Origin: Gemmatimonadota bacterium
GTDB taxonomy: Bacteria; Gemmatimonadota; Gemmatimonadetes; Longimicrobiales; Gaopeijiaceae
Direction of reading: 5' to 3'
Assembly (NCBI GenBank): GCA_029262115.1
Contig: JAJCZZ010000082.1
Location: forward strand, 147,634 to 211,633
DNA length: 64,000 bases
Positions 27,062-33,239 of this stretch are shown here, piece by piece (within the stretch, counting starts at the first letter, position 1; the number at the start of each line of letters is the position of its first letter). The position numbers and the translations under genes were made by a program. A model generated the notes under the pieces. It saw only the letters and a program-made list of their open reading frames with translations, did not search any database and was not told where the DNA came from.

Positions 27062-28216
27062 CTAGAAGGCTGTTGAAGAAGTACAACGGGCCGCGTTACT
27101 CGCGCCGAGGGTGTCAGCTTCAAGGCGGGGTGACGAAAGCGATGCCATAGCATCGGTGAGGCGCCCCAACGCAGAAGATGGCCTCTCGCCGCAGTAACCC
27201 GGGGCACCGTCACCGAAGGTGATGGTCGCGCAGGGGGGTTGCGGACTCATACGTCGTCTCTCCTCCTCACCGTAGCTATGGCTACGATTCGTCGTTGTTC
27301 CTGGTCTGAGCACTCGCAAGACCCGGGTACCCCCTGGGTGGCGCGGCCCACTGTACTTTTTCAACAGCCTTCTAGCCAATGCCTCGTAACGTTTAAGGTG
27401 GCCGATGCGGCTCGCGACGCGAGCCGGGTTCAGCGGAGCGACCAACGGGAGCGAAGCCGGCCACCGTGTGTTTAGCTGAAGTGACTTGCGTGGCGGCGAG
27501 GCAGTATGCCGGAAATCCTCCGAAAGACCGCCCAGGGAGGTACGTTGAGAGTCAAGGCCACCGCATTCTCGACTCACCGTCCCCTCGAAGATGACCCTAT
27601 CAGAAACGATGCCGCCTGACGAACCGACTTCGGCAAGTCGCGTCACCAGAACGACGGAGCACGGCGTGGCGGTCCGGGCGATGGGAGCCATCTCAAGCAC
27701 GAACTCTCGACCGGTGTCACTCCTCAGAAGAAGAAGGCGGGCGACTCGGAGGTCACCACGGGCGGGGCTTCCTTTCGCCAGGTTCCCAGGAAGTGCCGCC
27801 CCGCCGAACTCGGCCGGGATCTGGCCCTCGGCGCCGTACTCTTCGCGAGTGTACTCGGTCGGTCGCATCTCGCCATCAAGCTTCACCGTGTAGACGGCGT
27901 GAAAAGACGCAAGACGAACCTCGTTGTCCCCGCAGAGGAGCCCATGCACCTGGAAGTTCGGGAGCTCCAGTGCGAACGGCTCCCCGAGGATCTGACCCGC
28001 CCGCAGCGGCACAATGTACAGCCGGTGCGACTCTGGCGAAGGGGCGGCCAGGCCAAACTGATACGCCAGGTACTCTGAGCCAATGCAGTAGTAGCCATCG
28101 CTGTCTGCATGAACTGCCATCGGACTGATCACGTTACCGAATAGTGTGACTCCAAGGACGAGGGCCAATCGAGATGCGGACGACAACCGGCACCCCCTGT
28201 AGAACCAGCGCCTCAT
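27062..28216 (-). CDS. Secreted protein of unknown function, C-terminus altered by MITE insertion
   Basis: ATG 28216 opens a signal peptide (RLSSASRLALVLGVTLFGNVISPMAVHA). The mature domain contains YYCIGSEYLAYQFGLAA, HRLYIVPLRAGQILG and FQVHGLLCGDN, with two conserved-looking Cys. Coherent sequence ends near residue 245 (SPPRKS). The frame then runs through attC-like element B and the 306 bp MITE and stops at a TAG formed by the outer CTAG duplication. In silico removal of the MITE and one CTAG restores a frame ending REREVIVANEACRDEDS with a stop at 27010. In-frame codons continue far upstream of 28216 through the repeats, but nothing supports translation there. The family is not recognised. 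Confidence 0.7.
   Translation of the reverse strand: MRRWFYRGCRLSSASRLALVLGVTLFGNVISPMAVHADSDGYYCIGSEYLAYQFGLAAPSPESHRLYIVPLRAGQILGEPFALELPNFQVHGLLCGDNEVRLASFHAVYTVKLDGEMRPTEYTREEYGAEGQIPAEFGGAALPGNLAKGSPARGDLRVARLLLLRSDTGREFVLEMAPIARTATPCSVVLVTRLAEVGSSGGIVSDRVIFEGTVSRECGGLDSQRTSLGGLSEDFRHTASPPRKSLQLNTRWPASLPLVAPLNPARVASRIGHLKRYEALARRLLKKYSGPRHPGGTRVLRVLRPGTTTNRSHSYGEEERRRMSPQPPCATITFGDGAPGYCGERPSSALGRLTDAMASLSSPRLEADTLGASNAARCTSSTAF
27066..27371. mobile_element. MITE, 306 bp, 30 bp terminal inverted repeats, CTAG target duplication
   Basis: The left end (27066-27095, AAGGCTGTTGAAGAAGTAC...) and the reverse complement of the right end (27342-27371, AAGGCTGTTGAAAAAGTAC...) match at 27 of 30 positions. 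The element is bounded by CTAG at 27062-27065 and 27372-27375, a 4 bp palindromic target duplication as made by IS5- and IS1182-type transposases. It is too short for a transposase, so it must have moved in trans. GGCTGTTGAAAAAGT-like ends are common in IS families. Confidence 0.88.
27384..27478. other. attC-like hairpin element B
   Basis: Outer arms GGTGGCCG (27397-27404) and CGGCCACC (27458-27465) pair perfectly. An inner perfect hairpin GGCTCGCG-A-CGCGAGCC lies at 27409-27425. Minus-strand ends are GCTAAAC and CTTAAACGTTACGAGGC. It aligns with element A (AACGTTT-AAGG, GGCTCGC, GAGCC, GCGAAGC and TGTTT in order). The architecture resembles a long integron attC site, but neither core matches the consensus fully. 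Confidence 0.5.
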
Positions 28217-28308
28217 TGCCACGATACGTGTGGCAGTCACCCGGCTCTCCCATCCCATAAGAAATTGCAAGTCATTCCAGCTAACTCCTGTTTTCCGAAC
28301 ACAGATCG

Positions 28309-28412
28309 TCGACCGGGCAGCTGATCGAACGCCCCGCAAGAACTGATGGACGATCCGACCATGGTCGAAGCGACTGGCGGCGAAGCCCGCCGAGCACCAG
28401 ATGCTGTGAACG
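28309..28412. repeat. Copy R2 of dispersed repeat
   Basis: R2 is in direct orientation with R3 and R1. It shares AACGCCCCGCAAGAACTGA, then CCGACCATG, then GCGACTGGCGGCGAAGCC and the terminal GTGAACG with R3. The minus strand can fold GGCGGGCTTCGCCGCC. Confidence 0.85.
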
Positions 28413-28436
28413 CTCCTGCCTCCCGACCGTTGAACG

Positions 28437-28539
28437 TCGACCGACCTGCTGAGCGAACGCCCCGCAAGAACTGACGGACCAGCCGACCATGTTGGACGCG
28501 ACTGGCGGCGAAGCCGCCGAGCACGAAGACGCGTGAACG
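28437..28539. repeat. Copy R3 of dispersed repeat
   Basis: R3 is about 80% identical to R2 by eye, spaced 24 bases from it in tandem, and ends GTGAACG like R1 and R2. It contains a perfect GGCGGC-gaa-GCCGCC inverted repeat at about 28504-28518. GTTGAACG immediately precedes it, matching the end of attC-like element A. Confidence 0.85.
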
Positions 28540-28576
28540 TCGACCCGGTCCGGCCCACCGACATGACTCGCGCCGT

Positions 28577-28682
28577 GAGATTTGTCGCGTCCCAAGGCGG
28601 ACAAGGGGAGTCGAGGGAGACGTAGCCCAGCTACGTCGCACCGAGCGAGTCCGTAGTCCAACGCCGGGAGGCGGCAAATATC
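28577..28682. repeat. ~106 bp imperfect palindromic element
   Basis: The outer ends GAGATTTG and CAAATATC pair with one mismatch. The centre GACGTAGC-cca-GCTACGTC (28619-28637) pairs perfectly, and the arms between are partly complementary. The whole unit could fold into one long cruciform, like a REP or small MITE. It ends just before the DUF4159 stop codon and could also act as a processing or termination signal for the upstream half of the operon. Confidence 0.7.
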
Positions 28683-28699
28683 CAAGCGAGTCAAGCGAG

Positions 28700-29548
28700 T
28701 CAGTGGGTTAGGGAGTATATGATGTAATTGACACCCAGCTTATACGCGTCGTTGGAAAGGTCGATCGGGTAGTAGCCGCGATCACTGAACTCCCAGTACT
28801 CCGCGATGTCGTTGTTGAAGTTGGCGATCATCATGAGCCGCTTGGTGGGGTCGTTGTCTTCGAAGATGCCGTAGTAGAGCGGGGGCAAGCCGCGGTACGT
28901 CGCCGTGACGAAGCGTTCCGGGTGCTCGATCCGAAAGAACGAGTCGAAGATTTCGTGGCTGCCGTCGAGCTGAACCAGGTTCGAGCCCGGCAGGACGCGC
29001 CGCATCTGGAATTCGAAGTTCCTCCACTCGCCGCGCTGGTCCCGGAAGTCGTCGATGATCAGAAACCCACCCTTGTTGAGGTAGTCTCCGAGCGCCTCGA
29101 CCTCTTCGTCGGTCGGATTCCAGAACCCGACCTCCACGATGTAGGCGATCGGAAACTTGAAGAGTTCCGGATCGTCCACCGCGAGGATGTTGGACGCGTC
29201 GACGCGAGGGCCGACGAGCGTCGTTTCATCGAGAATGCGCAGGAAATTCCGTTCGGCGCGCGGATAGTCATGAGCCCAGGGCGGCTCCCGTCGACCTCCG
29301 AAGCCGCCGAACCCCCCTCCGCCGCCGCCCCCTGAGCTGAATCGGAGTCGCACGAACTGGAAGAGCCCGTCGTACCCAGGGTTGTTGCTCTCGACGCTGG
29401 GCGCCTCCCGGCGAAAGCGCAGTTGCGCATCGGACGGCGCCGCCGAAATGGCAAAGCCAGCCACGACCGCACAGCCGAGCGCGAGACCGCGACATCGTGG
29501 CGTCACGAGAGGTACTCGGAGCCATGCGCCGCCTGCGGGCCGGTTCAT
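28700..29548 (-). CDS. DUF4159 domain secreted protein
   Basis: The 282-residue protein has a signal peptide (LALGCAVVAGFAISAAPSDA) and a Gly-rich low-complexity linker (FSSGGGGGGGFGGFGGRREPP). The DUF4159 domain follows, a class-I glutamine-amidotransferase-like fold without the catalytic triad: FPIAYIVEVGFWNPTDEEVEALGDYLNKGGFLIIDDF and PLYYGIFEDNDPTKRLMMIANFNNDIAEYWEFSD. A second DUF4159 protein is encoded at 35521-36408. The ATG overlaps the upstream TPR-protein stop (ATGA). Function is unknown; it is typical of this operon type in Gemmatimonadota. Confidence 0.92.
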   Translation of the reverse strand: MNRPAGGAWLRVPLVTPRCRGLALGCAVVAGFAISAAPSDAQLRFRREAPSVESNNPGYDGLFQFVRLRFSSGGGGGGGFGGFGGRREPPWAHDYPRAERNFLRILDETTLVGPRVDASNILAVDDPELFKFPIAYIVEVGFWNPTDEEVEALGDYLNKGGFLIIDDFRDQRGEWRNFEFQMRRVLPGSNLVQLDGSHEIFDSFFRIEHPERFVTATYRGLPPLYYGIFEDNDPTKRLMMIANFNNDIAEYWEFSDRGYYPIDLSNDAYKLGVNYIIYSLTH

Positions 29549-32217
29549 GGGGCTTCCGGTTCGAAATACGCATCCACATCGGTGCCCGCACGCAGGTCCA
29601 GAAGGAGCTCGAGGGCCGCCTCATAGTTCGGCGCGACCTCGAGGGCCTGCAGGACGGTGGATCGGGCTGCGGCGATGTCTCCCGCCGCGAAGTGCGTCCG
29701 GGCCAACTGGTAGAGCGCTTCTGCCCGGTCGGCGGGGCCGAGCGCCACCACGGCGGCGCGTGAGCGCACCGCGCCCGGCAGATCCCCGAGAGACTCCTGG
29801 ATGTCAGCCAAGCGCCGGTGGACGTCCAGGTCGTACGGGTAGATCTGCATGGCCCGCTCAAGCGCCCACGAAGCTCGCTCTGTTCGGCCGAGCACCTCGG
29901 CCAGCGTCGCCTCCTCCAGCAGGGCGCCGTAGTTCGTCTCGTTGAGGCTGTTCAAGCGGGCCAGGGCCGCCGCGGCCCGTACGGTATCGCCCTGGGCAGC
30001 GTGCAATCGCGAGAGGTACCAGTACGGGCTATCCGGGCCACCGTAGTTCGGGAAGGTCCGGAGGACCTGATCGAGATGGGGGCGTGCGTCGTCGTACCGA
30101 TCCTCCCGAACGAGGAGGGCACCCAGGCGGAGGCGGGCCACCAGATCACCAGGGTGGGACCGGACGTGCTCCTCCATGGCGGCGAGCCCGGCCTGGGCGG
30201 GTGGCGCTTCGGCAATCTGCGTGACGCCGCGCAGCGGCCCGGCGAAGCGGTCGCGGATCCACTCGTCGAACTCCTCGTCGAAGTCGTCCAGCGGCGTCCC
30301 GACGACCTCGTCGAACAGCTGCTCCGTGGTCTTGCCCGCGCGGTACCCCGCGAGCATGTCACGCACGACTCCGAATCCGTGGCGGCTCTCGAGAATCTCG
30401 AAGACCAGGGAGGCCTGGTAGTACGAGAAGATGACCTGCTGCGGATAGTCCGGCCGCATGAATCCGTCATTCAGCTCGCTGACCTTCTTCAGGCGTCCTT
30501 CCTGGAGCGCCATCAGAAACGGAAAGCCGGGTTGATGGCCCCAACCCTCGCGACCTCTCCGCTGTTCGTGCACGGCGAGACCCTCCGAGAACCATCGCGG
30601 GACGCGGTGGTCCGTCAGCCCCAGGTGGAAGGCGTGCGCGAGCTCGTGCCAGAGCGTGGACGCCCAGTTGTACTGACCGCGCTCCCGGGCCGCCGGCGAG
30701 TCCATTATCAGCACGCTGCCGAAGCTTACACCGAGGGCGCCCAAGCCGACTTCTCCCATGGTGCGAACCGAGAAATCGGCGTGACTCGGGAACAGTTCGA
30801 TACGGATGGGAAGCGGCGGCTCTGCCCCATACCTCGCCGCCAGGCTGTCGTACGCCTCCTCGGCCACGTCGGAGAGGAAGGGCGTCAGCAGCTCGGCTTC
30901 GCTTCCGTGCACGAACAGCAGAAAGTGCTCCGTGCGGATCGTCTCGAACCGGTCGAAGGTGTCGAGCAGATCCAGGTTGTTCTTGAACCAAGGGTTGTAC
31001 GGGTCGCCCGCGAACGCGCGATCCAGGCTCGCCCGCCCGTCGTCGATGCGGCCGGTGCGAAGCTGGTTCATCCCGAGAACGCCCCACGCCGTCCACGCCG
31101 CCGAATCGAGCGCCACGGCCGCGGCCGCGCGTTCGGCCGCCTGAGCGTAGCGACGGGTCTGTTCGGCCATACGCGCTACGGTGGCGTCGAGTTCGGCGTA
31201 TCGGGGGTTGATCGCGAGGGCGCGCCGGCGTACCGCCGCGAACTGGTCCAGATCTCCGGCCAGGTAGTGGGCGGCGGCGAGCGCGGTCAGGGCCTCGAGC
31301 GAGGCAGGGTTGAGCTCCAGAGCCGCCTCGGCGCGACGCCGGGCGGCGTCGAGGCCCTCCGAGGTCAGGTCCAACTGCGCGAGGAACGCCTGCGCTTCCA
31401 CGAAGTTCTCGTTCGTGGCCAACGCGCCTTCGGCGGCGGCTCGAGCTCCGGGCGATCCGTCGAATTCGAGCGCCCGAGCCTGGAGCAGGAGAGCGGTCGG
31501 ATGGTTCGGCTCGAGGGTGAGCGCTCGCTCCAGCTCCGTTTTCGCCTGAGGGCTCTGGTACTTCTCGAGGAACAGTTCGGCCATCCAGACGGGTGGCTCC
31601 GCCCACTCCGGCGCGGCGGCGGCCGCTTCGTCGAAGGCACGGAGCGCATCCTGAAAAAGCGCCGGGTCACGGCGGCCCAGGTAGCGTACGGCCCGTCCCA
31701 CCGCCACGAGTTCGTCGGCGCGGAGAGACCCACCCGCCCCGTTGTAGATGTCGATGAAGGCGTCGAAGGCCTCCATCGCTTCGTCGATCCGACCGGTGCG
31801 GAACAGCAACTCGGCCAGGTCGGCGCGGGTCGTCAGTGCGTACGGCCCGTTCGCGCGGACACCCACGACGAACGCGGCCTCGGCCCCGCCGAGGTCACCG
31901 GCCGCTTGGAGCGCGCGGCCCAGGGAACCCGCAAGGGCGGGCCCTCCCTCGCGGGCGACTTCTGCGGCGTCTCCGTACGCGCCCGTCCGGAGGAGCGTCT
32001 CGACGAGGAGACGGCGTGCCTCCAACGCCTCAGCATCGCGTCGTATGACCCCGCGAAGCGTCGACTCGGCCGCGGCGTAGTCGCCCGAGCGGAGGGCGGC
32101 GCGACCCTCCGCCACGCTCTGAGCGGCTACCGAGGCCGACGGGACCGTCAGGACAGTAGCCGACAGCACCACCAGGGCGGAGCGGAGGCGCACCGAACAG
32201 GCGAGTATGCCGCTCAC
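29545..32217 (-). CDS. Secreted TPR protein with gluzincin (peptidase MA-like) metalloprotease domain
   Basis: The 890-residue protein starts at GTG 32217 (GTGA overlap with the previous stop). A signal peptide (LVVLSATVLTVPSASVAA) is followed by many TPR-like helix pairs to about residue 400. A peptidase-MA-like domain has HELAHAFH at about residue 524 and a downstream glutamate in WFSEGLAVHEQRR. C-terminal TPRs end DVDAYFEPEAP. The HExxH plus following Glu indicates zinc binding. It is likely periplasmic or surface-attached within the envelope cluster; the substrate is unknown. Confidence 0.9.
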   Translation of the reverse strand: MSGILACSVRLRSALVVLSATVLTVPSASVAAQSVAEGRAALRSGDYAAAESTLRGVIRRDAEALEARRLLVETLLRTGAYGDAAEVAREGGPALAGSLGRALQAAGDLGGAEAAFVVGVRANGPYALTTRADLAELLFRTGRIDEAMEAFDAFIDIYNGAGGSLRADELVAVGRAVRYLGRRDPALFQDALRAFDEAAAAAPEWAEPPVWMAELFLEKYQSPQAKTELERALTLEPNHPTALLLQARALEFDGSPGARAAAEGALATNENFVEAQAFLAQLDLTSEGLDAARRRAEAALELNPASLEALTALAAAHYLAGDLDQFAAVRRRALAINPRYAELDATVARMAEQTRRYAQAAERAAAAVALDSAAWTAWGVLGMNQLRTGRIDDGRASLDRAFAGDPYNPWFKNNLDLLDTFDRFETIRTEHFLLFVHGSEAELLTPFLSDVAEEAYDSLAARYGAEPPLPIRIELFPSHADFSVRTMGEVGLGALGVSFGSVLIMDSPAARERGQYNWASTLWHELAHAFHLGLTDHRVPRWFSEGLAVHEQRRGREGWGHQPGFPFLMALQEGRLKKVSELNDGFMRPDYPQQVIFSYYQASLVFEILESRHGFGVVRDMLAGYRAGKTTEQLFDEVVGTPLDDFDEEFDEWIRDRFAGPLRGVTQIAEAPPAQAGLAAMEEHVRSHPGDLVARLRLGALLVREDRYDDARPHLDQVLRTFPNYGGPDSPYWYLSRLHAAQGDTVRAAAALARLNSLNETNYGALLEEATLAEVLGRTERASWALERAMQIYPYDLDVHRRLADIQESLGDLPGAVRSRAAVVALGPADRAEALYQLARTHFAAGDIAAARSTVLQALEVAPNYEAALELLLDLRAGTDVDAYFEPEAP

Positions 32218-33239
32218 CCGGACACCTCCCGGGCACGAATCTCACGTGCCTTGAGGGCGAGCTCGACCAGGAGGGTCTCCAGGCTCTCCTCGTAGGTGGC
32301 GTCGCTCATCTCCGAACGAGCGGCCCGCAACTCATTGAGGCGTGACTGGATCTCGGAGCGCTCCTGGTAGAGCCGGCTGAGTTCGGGGTCGTCGGTGGAC
32401 GGAACCGCGGTGGTGGCCGATGCCCCGGCTCCCGAACCGAAGTGAAACGTGGCCGCGCGCGGCCCGTCGTCGCCGTCGCGGATGGGCTGGCGGCTCCCTT
32501 CGCCGTCTCCGTTGTCGTCCAGGACAGCGTGCTCCGTCAGCAGTTCGTTCTCCTCGTCGTAGAAGCGGGCCACCTCGAGGTTGGAGTACTCGAACGCCTC
32601 GAGAAGCGACACCCGGCGGTCCTTGTCCAGATCGGCACCATCGGTCGTCACCGCCTCCACGAAGAAGCGTGGGAACTCGGTCGCGTTGCGCTCCAGGGCC
32701 GAGGCTGTCGAGGCGATGACGATCCGGTTGGGCCCAGCGAGGTCCGCGACGAATCCGCCACTCGCGCTTCCCGTGTGCACCACGGCGACCGACTGGGTGG
32801 GAAACGCAGACAGTGCCTCTGCCAGGTCGCCAGGCGTCAGGTCGGGACCTGGAAGGTTGAGACGCGCTACCCGCTCCTGCACGGTTCCGTGCCCGATCAG
32901 CACGACCAGCACGCGGTCGTCCGCTTCGGCCCGTCCGGCCACGTCCGACAGCGCGGCCAGGACGTTCTCACGGGTCGACCGTGCGACACCATGGCCGTCG
33001 GGAGAGGGTCGCTCGATCAGGACCGCGACGTTCGCGACCGGCGTGCCGTGGCGCCCCACGAGCGCCGCGCCGAGATCGACGGCCCAGCTCCGGAACGACG
33101 TGCGGTACGGCTCGGCGCCACCCAGGCCCGCCACGATCACGGCGTGGGTCTGCTGTGCGGCCACGGGTGCACCGCCTGCCATCGCCATGACCAGCGCGGG
33201 AAAAACAGAACGGGCGACACGGTTCACAACTTGCCTCAC
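32214..33239 (-). CDS. Caspase-like (C13-type fold) secreted protein, catalytic Cys apparently missing
   Basis: This 341-residue protein starts at GTG 33239, overlapping the previous stop as GTGA. A signal peptide (SVFPALVMAMAGGAPVAA) is followed by a caspase-hemoglobinase fold: HAVIVAGLGG, RVLVVLIGHGT (His position), SVAVVHTGSASGGFVADLAG, IVIASTASALERN. At the place where C13 peptidases have the nucleophilic Cys (before SASG), this protein has HTG, so it is probably inactive as a protease. The C-terminus has a coiled coil (LYQERSEIQSRLNELRAA). Its role in the cluster is unknown. Confidence 0.8.
   Translation of the reverse strand: MRQVVNRVARSVFPALVMAMAGGAPVAAQQTHAVIVAGLGGAEPYRTSFRSWAVDLGAALVGRHGTPVANVAVLIERPSPDGHGVARSTRENVLAALSDVAGRAEADDRVLVVLIGHGTVQERVARLNLPGPDLTPGDLAEALSAFPTQSVAVVHTGSASGGFVADLAGPNRIVIASTASALERNATEFPRFFVEAVTTDGADLDKDRRVSLLEAFEYSNLEVARFYDEENELLTEHAVLDDNGDGEGSRQPIRDGDDGPRAATFHFGSGAGASATTAVPSTDDPELSRLYQERSEIQSRLNELRAARSEMSDATYEESLETLLVELALKAREIRAREVSG

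Larger units (their letters stand above)
28217..28699. other. Gene-free 483 bp stretch packed with repeats
   Basis: No convincing gene lies between the secreted-protein start and the DUF4159 stop. The stretch holds repeats R2 and R3, a ~106 bp imperfect palindrome and, against the DUF4159 stop, two tandem copies of AAGCGAGTC (28684-28692 and 28693-28701). Confidence 0.8.

Noticed and set aside
28217..28564. N-terminal extension of the island secreted protein
   Set aside because: It would translate repeats R2 and R3; the signal peptide begins at 28216.
25943..28699. Complete integron with integrase
   Set aside because: No tyrosine recombinase is present in the window and the attC-like cores are off-consensus, so only a cassette-like origin is suggested.
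29818..32295. 825-codon plus-strand frame
   Set aside because: Antisense to the TPR metalloprotease, whose signal peptide, TPRs and HExxH are unambiguous.
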